Part shown: piece by piece, positions 8,912-21,400 of the stretch
How positions within the stretch are numbered: position 1 is the first letter of the stretch
Layout: each line of letters opens with the position of its first letter
Origin: an uncultured Collinsella sp.
GTDB taxonomy: Bacteria; Actinomycetota; Coriobacteriia; Coriobacteriales; Coriobacteriaceae
Direction: 5' to 3'
Assembly: GCA_900556875.1 (NCBI GenBank)
Contig: USQQ01000010.1
Coordinates: 1-59,660, forward strand
DNA: 59,660 nucleotides
Position numbers and translations under genes: made by a program
Notes under the pieces: generated by a model
What the model saw: the letters and a program-made list of their open reading frames with translations, nothing else
What the model was told of the DNA's origin: nothing
Databases searched by the model: none

Positions 8912-10303
8912 ATGGCATATGACGATAGGGAGACCGGGCTGACGGTTGAGGACCGCGGCTCCAAGTTGGGTCTTCCCCAAAACCAAGATGCAGAGGCCAA
9001 TGTACTGGCCGCTATGCTGCTATCGCCCGAGGTGGTCGAAGAGGCCCAGGTCGAGCTGCAGCCCGATGACTTCTACCGGCCCATTCATAAGACCATCTAT
9101 ACCGCGATGGTCGATATGTACAACAGCCGCATTCCCATCGACTCCATCTCGCTGATCGATTACCTGCGAAGCATCAACAAGCTTGATGCCGTGGGCGGCG
9201 AGGCCTACATTTTGGAGTTGATGGGTCAGACCCTGTCGCTCGTCAACTGGCAGCACCATGCCGCTATCGTTCGCCGCGATTCGATGCTGCGTGAGCTGAT
9301 CGGCGCCACCAACGAGATCAACGCGCTGGCCTATAACGCTCCCACCGATACCAAAGAGGTCGTGGAGCTGGCCGAGAGCAAGTTGCTCAAGGTCACGGCG
9401 CGCGAGGTCAAGTCGAGCTACAAGACGCTGACCGAGTTTATGGTCGAGGCCTATAACGAGGCCGAGGAAGTGTGCCAGGCAGGCGGCCAGGCTGCGGGCG
9501 TGCCCACGGGCTTCCCGTCGCTCGACCGCATGCTCATGGGTTTTCGCGAGGGCCAGCTCATCATCATCGGCGCCCGCCCTGCTGTGGGTAAGACGTCGTT
9601 CGCCCTGAATCTGGCGCTCAACGCTGCCGCGGCCGGTTATACCGTCGGCTTCTTCTCGCTGGAGATGTCGGGCAAGGAAATTGCCCAGCGTCTGATTTGC
9701 GCCTACGCCATGATTTCGATCAGTGACTTCCGCATGGGCCGCATTAGCCCCGAGCAGTGGGCCAATATCAACGAGGCCACGCAGACCTTGTCCAAGCTCG
9801 ATATTCTGATTGACGATACGCCCGGCACCACAGTGACCGAGATTCGCGCCAAGAGCCGCCGCATGCTCCACAACAAGGAGAAGGCCATCATCATCCTGGA
9901 CTACCTGCAGCTGGTGAGTCCTCCGCCGGGACGCCGCTCCGAGAGCCGTACCGTCGAGGTCTCCGAGATGTCGCGTGGTCTGAAGATCATGGCCAAGGAA
10001 CTCAAGATCCCGCTCATCGCGCTGTCGCAGCTCTCGCGTCAGGTCGAATCCCGTACCGGCAAGCGCCCGCAGCTTTCCGACCTTCGTGAATCGGGCTCCA
10101 TCGAGCAGGACGCCGATATCGTTATGTTCTTGGACCGCTCCGCCGACGAGGCCGAAGCCTCGCGCGACGATCGACCCGACGAGGGCGTTACGCGTATCGT
10201 CGTGGCCAAGAACCGTTCGGGCCCGATCGGCGACGTCGACCTGATGTTCCTGCCGGCATCCACCAAGTTCTATGAGCTTGATGGGGCACATGCCGAGGAG
10301 TAG
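8912..10303 (+). CDS. dnaB: Replicative DNA helicase DnaB
   Basis: 463 residues. The N-terminal domain (about 20-130) begins PQNQDAEANVLAAML. The RecA-like C-terminal helicase has Walker A GARPAVGKTSF, the FFSLEMS segment, Walker B IIILDYLQL and an LSQLSRQVESR motif. It forms the hexameric fork helicase loaded at the origin. The start at 8912 has GAGG six bases upstream; in-frame ATGs at 8900 and 8906 are less well placed. Location after rplI is conserved in many Gram-positives. Confidence 0.97.
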   Translation: MAYDDRETGLTVEDRGSKLGLPQNQDAEANVLAAMLLSPEVVEEAQVELQPDDFYRPIHKTIYTAMVDMYNSRIPIDSISLIDYLRSINKLDAVGGEAYILELMGQTLSLVNWQHHAAIVRRDSMLRELIGATNEINALAYNAPTDTKEVVELAESKLLKVTAREVKSSYKTLTEFMVEAYNEAEEVCQAGGQAAGVPTGFPSLDRMLMGFREGQLIIIGARPAVGKTSFALNLALNAAAAGYTVGFFSLEMSGKEIAQRLICAYAMISISDFRMGRISPEQWANINEATQTLSKLDILIDDTPGTTVTEIRAKSRRMLHNKEKAIIILDYLQLVSPPPGRRSESRTVEVSEMSRGLKIMAKELKIPLIALSQLSRQVESRTGKRPQLSDLRESGSIEQDADIVMFLDRSADEAEASRDDRPDEGVTRIVVAKNRSGPIGDVDLMFLPASTKFYELDGAHAEE

Positions 10304-10396
10304 GACAGGCGCCCGTTGCACGGGTATACTGGGAATGTTTTGTGCTTCTGCGTGCCGGCGTGGCGCGTAGACAGTCCATGAATGTAAGGAGTAAAC

Positions 10397-11683
<1,287 letters not shown>

Positions 11684-11705
11684 TCGGGACCATTTGGTTA
11701 TTGCG

Positions 11706-11747
11706 ATATACCCCTTTGCAGCCCAAGTGGGCGGCCGAGGGGTATAT
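11706..11747. promoter_or_regulatory. Hairpin between purA and purD
   Basis: ATATACCCCT (11706-11715) pairs perfectly with AGGGGTATAT (11738-11747); a second pairing GCCCA/TGGGC lies inside. No strong T run follows, so it may be a weak terminator of purA or a leader structure for purD. Confidence 0.5.
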
Positions 11748-11801
11748 TTGCTTGCAAAGGGCTCGCGCGGAGCGGGCCATTCATCCATAGAGGAGGCACC
11801 C

Positions 11802-13106
<1,305 letters not shown>

Positions 13107-13127
13107 AATCCGAGAGGAATGAGACGG

Positions 13128-13823
13128 ATGGACGAGAAGAACGAAGAGCTCGTGGACGCGCAGATCGTCGAAGAGGACAGCCGCATGTATGGGCACGCCG
13201 AGGGCGAGCCTGGTGGCGAGGTCGCTGACGAGCCGGCGCTGGTGCTGGGCGACGACGACCCGCACGATGCCGAGCTGCACGAGAAGATTCTTTCGGAGGA
13301 GTGCGCCTGGAAGGGCAAGATCCTCGACGTCCACCGTCTTGAGGTTGAGCTGCCCAACGGTCGCCGCAGCGCCCGCGATATCGTTCGCCATCCGGGTGCG
13401 GCGGCCGTCGTGGCGCTGACCGAGAGCGGCAAGATCGTACTGGTGCGTCAGTACCGCACCGCCATCGACCGCGTGACGGTCGAGATTCCCGCCGGCAAGC
13501 TCGATCCAGGCGAGGATCCGCTCGATTGCGCCAAGCGCGAACTGCATGAGGAGACGGGCTTTAGGGCTGGTCGTATTCGCTTTTTGACGTCGATTGTCAC
13601 GTCCTGCGGTTTTTGCGATGAGATCATCCGCATCTACTTGGCTACCAAGCTCGAGTTTGATGCGCCCAACCCCGATGATGACGAGTTTGTCAACGTGGAC
13701 CTGGTGCCGCTGCACGAGCTGATCGACGCCGTGCTCGACGGCAAGATCGAAGACGCCAAGACCGTCGTAGGCGCGCTTGCCTGCGACAGCATCGCGCACC
13801 GCTTGGGTGGGGCCGATCTTTAA
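13128..13823 (+). CDS. NUDIX hydrolase, ADP-ribose pyrophosphatase type
   Basis: 231 residues. The catalytic Nudix box is intact: GKLDPGE, then seven residues, then RELHEETG. The preceding RQYRTAIDRVTVEIPAG strand is typical of ADP-ribose pyrophosphatases, which cleave ADP-ribose to AMP and ribose-5-phosphate. An N-terminal extension of about 55 acidic residues is not part of the fold. The ATG at 13128 is preferred over 13119 because of the distance to GAGAGGAA. It follows purD closely and may be cotranscribed. Confidence 0.9.
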   Translation: MDEKNEELVDAQIVEEDSRMYGHAEGEPGGEVADEPALVLGDDDPHDAELHEKILSEECAWKGKILDVHRLEVELPNGRRSARDIVRHPGAAAVVALTESGKIVLVRQYRTAIDRVTVEIPAGKLDPGEDPLDCAKRELHEETGFRAGRIRFLTSIVTSCGFCDEIIRIYLATKLEFDAPNPDDDEFVNVDLVPLHELIDAVLDGKIEDAKTVVGALACDSIAHRLGGADL

Positions 13824-13850
13824 CGAGCGGGGATGATCCCGCAGGTTTGT

Positions 13851-13998
13851 GTAAGTCAGCGAAAGTGCTCCAATTGAGACAAGGTGGCCTAAAAGAGGAG
13901 GGAAGCGTATGGATATACGCGACCGACGATTGAAGGCCAGATTGTCCAAATGGAGCACTTGCAGCGTCGAGACGAAACGCGGTTTGGTAAAACCGCGT
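13851..13998 (+). ncRNA. Structured RNA-like element, copy 1
   Basis: Candidate structure: outer stem AAGTGCTCCA (13863-13872) with TGGAGCACTT (13951-13960); second stem TGGCCT (13885-13890) with AGGCCA (13934-13939); inner hairpin GCGTA/TACGC; 3' hairpin ACGCGGTTT/AAACCGCGT (13977-13998). A related element on the minus strand at 38961-39114 shares TAAGTCAGCGAAA, TTGCAGCGTCGAG and the 3' hairpin, while both long stems differ in sequence but still pair. It ends 9 bases before the ABC exporter start, so it could act in cis. Relation to the published Collinsella-1 RNA motif is a guess. Confidence 0.55.
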
Positions 13999-14007
13999 AA
14001 GGTGACT

Positions 14008-15780
14008 ATGTTTAAGAGGTTTCTTTCTTACTACGAGCCCCAGATGGGGCTTTTTGTTGCTGATACTGTTTGCGCTCTGGTGCTTGCCGCCATTGACCTG
14101 GCGTTCCCCATTATCCTGCGCAATTTGACCGGTGGGCTATTTACTCAGGGTCAGGCTGCCATTATGCAGGCGCTCGGCATGATCGCGGTGGGCTTGGTGT
14201 TGATGTATGCCGTCCGCTGCGCCTGCCGCTACTTTGTGAGCTATTGGGGTCACGTGATGGGCGCGCGCATGGAGTCCAAGATGCGCGAGGACCTGTTCGA
14301 CCAGTATGAGCGCTTCAGCTTTGCGTACTTTGACCGCAACAGCTCGGGCGACATGATGAGCCGCGTGGTCAACGACCTGTTCGATATCTGCGAGGCGGCG
14401 CATCACGTGCCCGAGTGGATCATCATCTGCGGCATCGAGATTATCGGCTCGTTTGTGATCCTCTTTACCATCGCCCCGGTGCTGGCGCTCGCCATGGCCG
14501 TGGTGACGGCGGCGTTTTCGGCCATCATGTTTTGGCAGAACATGCGCATGCGCGAGGTCTTTAGCGACAACCGCAAAAAGATCAGCGGCATCAATGCGCA
14601 GCTGCAGGATTCGCTGGCGGGCATGCGCGTGGTCAAGAGCTTTGCCAATGAGGAGACCGAACGCTTCAAGTTCCGCGCCTCAAACAATCGCTATCTTTCG
14701 TCCAAAGAGAACATGTATCACGCCATGGGCGTCTATACCGCGACGTATGGCCTGCTTTCTGGTGTGCTCTATGTGATCGTGGTGCTGCTGGGCGGCTGGC
14801 TGGTCGCCCAGGGGCAGCTGCAGGCGGTCGATATGGCGACCTTTGCACTCTATATTTCGCTGTTCTGCACGCCGCTCGAGACACTCGTCAATTCGGCCGA
14901 AACGTATCAGAAGGCTATCGCCGGCTTTAAGCGTATGGACGAGGTGCTCTCGACCGCGCCGGATATCCAGGACAAGCCGGGCGCTACGGATCTGCAGGTG
15001 ACTGCCGGCGCCGTGGAGTATCACGACGTGTGCTTTAACTACGAGGATGTTGAGCTGGGCGAGGGCGATGCCGACGAGCGTCCCGTTATCGACCATATGG
15101 ATCTGTCCATCAAGCCCGGGCAGACCATCGCTTTGGTTGGCCCTTCGGGCGGTGGCAAGTCCACGACCTGTTCGCTGCTGCCGCGCTTTTATGACGTGGC
15201 CGCCGGATCCATTAGCATCGACGGCCAGGACGTGCGCGATGTGACGCAGCAGAGCCTGCGCCGCGCCATCGGCCTGGTGCAGCAGGATGTCTATCTGTTT
15301 GACGGTACGATTGGCGAGAACATCGCCTACGGCAAGCCGGGCGCTACGGCAGGAGAGATCGCCGAGGCCGCCCGTCGCGCCAACATCGATGCCTTTATCG
15401 AGTCGCTTCCACAGGGCTATGACACGGTCGTGGGCGAGCGCGGCAGCCGTCTTTCGGGCGGACAGAAACAGCGCGTTGCCATCGCGCGTGTGTTTCTCAA
15501 GAATCCCAAAATCTTGATCTTGGACGAGGCGACGAGTGCTTTGGATAACGAGAGCGAGGAGGCAGTCCAGGAGTCGCTCGAAGAGCTGGCACGCGGCCGC
15601 ACCACGATTATCATTGCCCACCGTCTTTCGACCATTAAGCATGCCGATGAGATTGCGACCGTTGAGCATGGTCGCGTTGTGGAGCGTGGCACGCACGAGG
15701 AGCTTCTCGCCCGTGGCGGCACCTATGCCCGTTACTATCGAATGCAGTTCGAAGGTGCGCGTGCGCACGAGCTCGACTGA
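14008..15780 (+). CDS. ABC exporter, fused membrane and ATPase domains
   Basis: 590 residues. The membrane domain has six helices (about residues 10-300), followed by an ATPase with Walker A GPSGGGKST, Q-loop LVQQDVYLF, signature RLSGGQKQR, Walker B ILILDEATSALD and H-loop AHRLSTI. This is a type IV exporter half-transporter (MsbA/LmrA-like), acting as a homodimer or with a partner. The substrate is unknown. An in-frame ATG at 13909 has a good GAGGAGGG site but would translate the structured element at 13851-13998 into 33 unrelated residues; ATG 14008 with AAGGTG is preferred. Confidence 0.9.
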   Translation: MFKRFLSYYEPQMGLFVADTVCALVLAAIDLAFPIILRNLTGGLFTQGQAAIMQALGMIAVGLVLMYAVRCACRYFVSYWGHVMGARMESKMREDLFDQYERFSFAYFDRNSSGDMMSRVVNDLFDICEAAHHVPEWIIICGIEIIGSFVILFTIAPVLALAMAVVTAAFSAIMFWQNMRMREVFSDNRKKISGINAQLQDSLAGMRVVKSFANEETERFKFRASNNRYLSSKENMYHAMGVYTATYGLLSGVLYVIVVLLGGWLVAQGQLQAVDMATFALYISLFCTPLETLVNSAETYQKAIAGFKRMDEVLSTAPDIQDKPGATDLQVTAGAVEYHDVCFNYEDVELGEGDADERPVIDHMDLSIKPGQTIALVGPSGGGKSTTCSLLPRFYDVAAGSISIDGQDVRDVTQQSLRRAIGLVQQDVYLFDGTIGENIAYGKPGATAGEIAEAARRANIDAFIESLPQGYDTVVGERGSRLSGGQKQRVAIARVFLKNPKILILDEATSALDNESEEAVQESLEELARGRTTIIIAHRLSTIKHADEIATVEHGRVVERGTHEELLARGGTYARYYRMQFEGARAHELD

Positions 15781-15799
15781 TTGATATGACAGGAAGTTT

Positions 15800-16765
15800 A
15801 TGGCTGACAAGAACCCTTTGACTCCGGAAGAAGTGACGGAGTTATTCTCCGAAATCGATGCATCCGGTGTCTTGGATCCCACGCTTGCCAAAAAGCGAAC
15901 CGAGCGCATGCGTGAGAAGGAGGCTGCGGCCAAGCGCGGTGACAAAGCAGCGCTGGCGCAGTTGCGCAGCGAGGACCGCGCGAGCCAGGCAAAACATATC
16001 GACCCGCTGTCCGAGGACGATCCTTCGGGCTCGCAGGTGAGCCATACCATTACGAAGACTGCCATGGCCGTGGTTATCGGCATCTTGGTGCTGATCGTGG
16101 GCATGCAGATTGGCTACGGCGTGATGCGTCGTCTGAACACCGCCAACCTGTCCGAGAGCGTTTCGGTCGATACCGTTTCGACGGCGCTGAAGGGCGGCCT
16201 TGAGTGGGGCAACGGCTTTACGCAGTTCCCGCTCGACTTTACCGTCGATGAAGCCGATGAGCGTACGGGCACGGTCGAGGTAACGGTGTTGGACACATCG
16301 TCTGCCAACGAGCTCGAGCTGCTGTCCAACGGGCAGATTCAGGCCGCGGCGCTTGCGACCAACGCGTTGCTCAACGATAAGATCGACCGCGTGGTGTATA
16401 ACGTTCACGCCTATATCGACGAGGATAGCGACATTCAGCATGATTCCTTCTTTGGCATGTTTCCCGCCCAGGGCCACCAGAGCGCCATCCTGACGTTCGT
16501 GTGGACCAAGAGCTCATCCAACGCTACGAGTATCGACTGGAAGATGCGCATCGTGAGTATGGATGACACCATCGCCGAGCGCATTCAGAAGCAGGTGAAC
16601 TCGGTGTCGTCGTTGATTGAGGACCCGGTGGTGAGCCAGACCAAGATTGACGAGGAAAAGGCCGAACGTGACCTGGAGCATCGTCTGCATGGCCGCGAGA
16701 TTTTCCGCGGCGGCAAGCCCGACCGAACGCCGTCCGAACTGCTGGAGCAGGACAAGAAAAAATAA
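15800..16765 (+). CDS. Membrane-anchored hypothetical protein
   Basis: 321 residues. The N-terminal about 90 residues are charged and cytosolic. One membrane helix lies near residues 92-112 (MAVVIGILVLIVGMQIGYG). An extracytoplasmic domain of about 170 residues follows, and the C-terminus is charged. No family is recognised. It starts 19 bases after the exporter with AGGAAG upstream, so it is probably cotranscribed and may assist the exporter or the envelope. It ends at a perfect terminator. Confidence 0.65.
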   Translation: MADKNPLTPEEVTELFSEIDASGVLDPTLAKKRTERMREKEAAAKRGDKAALAQLRSEDRASQAKHIDPLSEDDPSGSQVSHTITKTAMAVVIGILVLIVGMQIGYGVMRRLNTANLSESVSVDTVSTALKGGLEWGNGFTQFPLDFTVDEADERTGTVEVTVLDTSSANELELLSNGQIQAAALATNALLNDKIDRVVYNVHAYIDEDSDIQHDSFFGMFPAQGHQSAILTFVWTKSSSNATSIDWKMRIVSMDDTIAERIQKQVNSVSSLIEDPVVSQTKIDEEKAERDLEHRLHGREIFRGGKPDRTPSELLEQDKKK

Positions 16766-16771
16766 GAGGCC

Positions 16772-16813
16772 ATTATCCCGCGTGAGTCACAAGCCCACGC
16801 GGGATAATTTTTC
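16772..16813 (+). terminator. Rho-independent terminator
   Basis: A perfect 13-bp stem ATTATCCCGCGTG (16772-16784) with CACGCGGGATAAT (16796-16808) is followed by TTTTT. Confidence 0.92.
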
Positions 16814-16944
16814 TGGGACGGGGATTAAATAATCATTATGCATAGAAAGTCATAATTATCATTTCGTAAACATTTCGATGAAATTAACGCCATGAGGCAT
16901 GCTTGCGGTTACAATACCGCGAGGCCTAACTACACACCTTTAAG

Positions 16945-16969
16945 CCGGTCCTGTGAGACCGGGAAGGAG
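16945..16969 (+). promoter_or_regulatory. PyrR-type RNA hairpin overlapping the carA translation start
   Basis: CCGGTC (16945-16950) pairs with GACCGG (16957-16962) around CTGTGA. This gives GGTCCTGTGAGACC, close to the PyrR-binding consensus (A/G-G-U-C-C-x-G-x-G-A-G-x-C-U). The ribosome-binding site AAGGAG (16964-16969) follows at once, so PyrR bound to UMP could block translation of carAB. A -10-like TACAAT lies at 16910-16915. Confidence 0.65.
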
Positions 16970-16973
16970 AATT

Positions 16974-18413
16974 ATGGCGAACAACCATACCGCGGGCGCT
17001 GCCGCCCGCACCTTCGCGCCCAGCGAGCTTTGCCAGCGTATGCTGGCCAAAACCAGCAAGGGCACCTGCGGTCCCTGTATCCTGTATCTTGAGGATGGGA
17101 CCATTTTTTATGGACGTGCATGCGGCGCCGAGGGCACCGCGACCGGCGAAGTCTGCTTCAACACCTCGCTCGAGGGCTACTTTGAGGTCATGACCGACCC
17201 GAGTTATGCCGGCCAAATCGTAACCATGACCTACCCGCAGATCGGCAACTACGGTATCGACGAGACCGATGTCCAGTCGGCCTTCCCCGGCGACGCCGTG
17301 CGCCCTGCGAGCGCTCCGGCCATGCGCGGCATGATCGTTCGCGACATGTGCGCCACGCCTTCTAACTGGCGCTCGGCCGTCAGCATGCCGGAGTACCTGC
17401 GCACTCACGGCATCGTCGCTATCGAGGGTGTCGACACCCGCACTCTGGTGCGCCATCTGCGCGACAATGGTTCCAAGATGGGCATTATCTCGACCGAGAT
17501 CTTCGACGTCGACGAGCTCGCCGAGCGTCTGGCCGCAGCGCCCACGCTGGTAGGCGAGAACCTGGTCAAGACCGTAAGTTGCCCCGCGCCTCACGAGTTT
17601 GTGGCCGCCGACCTGCCTGCCACGCATGACTTTGCGCTTGCGGTTGCCGCTCCTGCCCGTCACAAAGTGGTCGCCTACGACTGCGGTGTGAAGCGCGGCA
17701 TTCTGGAGGGGCTGGTCCGCGCCGGCTGCGACCTTACCGTCGTGCCGTGGGATACGCCTGCTCAGCAGGTGCTCGACATGAATCCCGACGGCGTCTTTTT
17801 ATCCAACGGCCCCGGCGATCCCGATGCCGTGGTGGAGACCTATGAGCAGGTGCAGCAGCTGATCGGCAAGGTGCCGGTCTTTGGCATTTGCCTCGGCCAC
17901 CAGATGATCAGCCTGGCCTGCGGCGCCCAAATGGAAAAGCTTAAATTCGGTCACCGTGGCGGTAACCAGCCGGTTATGAATCTGGTGAGCCGTCGCGTGG
18001 AGATCACCGCGCAAAACCACGGCTTTGGCCTGCTGTTCCCCAGTCTGGGCAAACTGATTCCGGAGCTTTCCGGCGGCGAAACCGAGCATGCGGCCGATGG
18101 CGACCTGCGCGCCTGGGTGCGTCGTGGCATCGCGCCGGTCGTGATGAACGAGCGCTTTGGTCGCATTCGCCTGACACATGTGAACCTCAACGACGGCACC
18201 GCCGAGGGCATCCAGCTGCTCGACGCCCCGTGTTTCTCGGTCCAGTACCACCCCGAGGCTTCGCCTGGCCCCACCGATGCCCACTATCTCTTTACCGCCT
18301 TTACGCGACTCATGGACGGCGAGGAGAACTACCTGGACATCGACACCGCGAAGGACCGCCTCGCCGGCTGGAATTTCGCCGAGTCCGAGAACGCTGCGAC
18401 CGAGGAGAACTAA
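16974..18413 (+). CDS. carA: Carbamoyl-phosphate synthase small subunit
   Basis: 479 residues, about 100 longer than typical CarA. The N-domain has the usual VCFNTSLEGYFEVMTDPSYAG-type segment. The class I glutaminase has FGICLGHQM with nucleophile Cys306 and QYHPEASPGP with the catalytic His. It releases ammonia from glutamine for CarB. Extra length comes from an N-terminal extension of about 37 residues and an insertion of about 45 residues between QNHGF and THVNLNDGTAEG. It is followed by carB after one base and is regulated by the hairpin upstream. Confidence 0.95.
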   Translation: MANNHTAGAAARTFAPSELCQRMLAKTSKGTCGPCILYLEDGTIFYGRACGAEGTATGEVCFNTSLEGYFEVMTDPSYAGQIVTMTYPQIGNYGIDETDVQSAFPGDAVRPASAPAMRGMIVRDMCATPSNWRSAVSMPEYLRTHGIVAIEGVDTRTLVRHLRDNGSKMGIISTEIFDVDELAERLAAAPTLVGENLVKTVSCPAPHEFVAADLPATHDFALAVAAPARHKVVAYDCGVKRGILEGLVRAGCDLTVVPWDTPAQQVLDMNPDGVFLSNGPGDPDAVVETYEQVQQLIGKVPVFGICLGHQMISLACGAQMEKLKFGHRGGNQPVMNLVSRRVEITAQNHGFGLLFPSLGKLIPELSGGETEHAADGDLRAWVRRGIAPVVMNERFGRIRLTHVNLNDGTAEGIQLLDAPCFSVQYHPEASPGPTDAHYLFTAFTRLMDGEENYLDIDTAKDRLAGWNFAESENAATEEN

Positions 18414-18414
18414 C

Positions 18415-21400
18415 ATGCCTAAACGTACTGACATCAAGCGCATCCTCGTTATTGGTTCGGGCCCCATCGTTATTGGCCAGGCCTGCGAGTTCGACTACTC
18501 CGGCGCCCAGGCCTGCAAGGTGCTCAAGGAGGATGGCTTTGAGGTCATCTTGGTCAACTCCAATCCGGCGACCATCATGACCGACCCGGGTCTTGCCGAC
18601 CGCACCTATGTCGAGCCCATCACCGCCGAGTTTGTCGAGCGCGTAATCAAGAAAGAGCACCCGGACGCGCTGCTGCCCACGCTGGGCGGCCAGACCGGTC
18701 TGAACGCCGCCGTCGAGCTGGCAAAGGACGGTACGCTCGACAAGTACGGCGTCGAGATGATCGGCTGCGACCTGGCCGCTATCGAGCGTGGCGAGGACCG
18801 TAAGCTCTTTAACGAGGCCATGGCCGAGATCGGCCTGGAGGTCGCGCGCTCGGGCTATGCCTACAGCGTGGCCGACGCCGAGGCTATCGCCGAGCGCGTG
18901 GGCTATCCCTGCGTACTGCGCCCGAGCTTTACCCTCGGCGGTGCCGGTGGCGGCATCGCTCACACCCACGAGGAGCTCGTCTCCATCGTGAGCCAGGGCC
19001 TGGAACTCTCGCCCGCCCACGAGGTGCTGGTCGAGGAGTCCATCGAGGGCTGGAAAGAGTACGAGATGGAGGTCATGCGTGACCACGCCGGCAACGGCAT
19101 CATCGTGTGCTCCATCGAGAACCTCGACCCCATGGGCGTGCATACCGGCGACTCCATCACCGTGGCGCCGGCGCAGACCCTCTCCGACCTTGAGTATCAG
19201 CGCATGCGCGTGGCCTCGCTCGCCATTCTGGAGAAGATCGGCGTCGAGACCGGCGGCTCCAACGTGCAGTTTGCCGTGAACCCCCAGACCGGCCGCCTGA
19301 TCGTCATCGAGATGAACCCGCGCGTGAGCCGTTCGTCCGCGCTGGCCTCCAAGGCCACGGGTTTCCCCATTGCCAAAGCCGCCGCGCGCCTGGCTGTGGG
19401 CTACACGCTCGACGAGATCGTCAACGACATCACCAAGGCAACGCCTGCCTGCTTTGAGCCCACGATCGACTACTGCGTGGTCAAGGTGCCGCGTTTTGCC
19501 TTCGAGAAGTTCAAGGGTACCGACCCTACGCTCACCACGCGCATGAAGGCCGTGGGCGAGATCATGGCGATCGGCCGCACCTTCGAGGAAGCCTTTGGCA
19601 AGGCCATGCGTTCGCTGGAGGACGGGCATCAGGGCATTTGTGCCGGTGGCAAAGAGGGTGCCGATAAGCTGAGCGACGACAAGCTTGCTCAGGCCGTGGG
19701 TACCCCGACCGAGCACCGCATCTTCTTTGTGGTCGAGGCCCTGCGCCGCGGCTGGGATGTTGCGCGCATCCACGCCATTTGCGGTATCGATCCGTGGTAT
19801 CTCAATCGCATCAACGATATGGTGCAGGTCCAGGAGAGCATCCGCGGCCTGCGTGTGGAGGATATCGACGCCGACGCGATGCGCCTGCTCAAGCAGTACG
19901 GTACGAGCGACGCCGAGATCGCCGCGCTGACCGGCTCCGATGAGCGCTTTGTGCGCGCCTACCGCAAGGGCCTGGGCGTGGTTCCCAGCATGAAGACGGT
20001 CGATACCTGCGCCGCTGAGTTCTCGAGCGCCACGGAGTACCACTACAAGACGTATGAGAACATCTACCGCACGAGCCCGGATGCCAAGAAGTGCGTGGCT
20101 CCCGACGAGACCACGCCGGCGGACAAGCCCAAGGCGATGATCCTGGGCGCCGGTCCCAACCGCATTGGCCAGGGTATCGAGTTCGATTACTGCTGCGTGC
20201 ACGCGAGCTACGCGCTGGCGGCCCGCGGCTTTGAGACCATCATGGTCAACTGCAACCCCGAGACCGTTTCGACCGACTACGACACCTCGGACCGCTTGTA
20301 CTTTGAGCCGCTCACCTACGAGGACGTCATGGATGTCATCGATGTTGAGCGACCCGACGGCGTCGTGGTGACGCTCGGCGGCCAGACTCCGCTTAAGCTG
20401 GCGCGCATGCTCGAGGAAAGCGGCGTGAACATCATGGGCACCAAGCCCGATGCCATCGACTTTGCCGAGGACCGCGAGCGCTTTGCCGCCCTGCTCGACA
20501 AGCTGGGCATTATGTATCCGCCGGCGGGCCAGGCCACCTCGTTTGAGGAGGCCGAGGCCGTGGCCGCGCACATTGGCTACCCGCTGCTGGTGCGTCCGAG
20601 CTACGTGCTGGGCGGCCGCGGCATGATGATCGCCTACGATGCCGAGCACCTGCGCGATTACATGGCCGAGGCTGCACGCATTAGCCCCGACTACCCGGTG
20701 TACCTGGACCGCTTCCTGGAGGGCGCGATCGAGTCCGACGTCGACGCCCTGTGCGACGGCGAGGAGGTCTACATCGGCGGCATTCTGGAGCATATCGAGG
20801 AGGCCGGTATTCACTCTGGCGACTCTGCGACCTGCATCCCGCCGTTCAGCTTTAGCGAGAGCCTGCAGGCAAAGCTTCGCGAGACCACGCGCCGCATCGC
20901 GATGGCGCTGGGCGTACGCGGCCTGGTCAACGTGCAGTACGCCATCAAGGGCGAGACCGTTTACGTGATCGAGGCCAACCCGCGTGCCAGCCGCACCGTG
21001 CCGTTTATCTCCAAGGCCACCGGCGTGCCGCTGGCCAAGTGCGCGGCGCGTATCATGGCAGGCGATTCCATCGCCAGCCTGGGCCTGCCGAGCGACGAGC
21101 GTCAGCTGGACTGGTTCTGCATGAAGGAAGCCGTTATGCCCTGGGGCCGTTTCCCGGGAGCCGACGTTATCCTGGGGCCCGAGATGAAGTCGACGGGCGA
21201 GGTCATGGGCATCGCCAAGAGCTATCCCGAGGCATATGCCAAGACGCAGCTGGCGATCGACTACAAGCTGCCCGACCCGAGCGCCGGTAAGGTGTTCATC
21301 AGCGTGTGCGACCGTGACAAGCGCCACATCCTTTCGGTCGCGCGTATCCTGCGCTACCTGGGCTTTGACATCTGCTCTACCGAGGGTACGGCGCGCGTGC

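Noticed and set aside
13909..14007. N-terminal extension of the ABC exporter starting at 13909
   Set aside because: Despite a good ribosome-binding site it would translate the conserved structured element, and the exporter fold begins after 14008.
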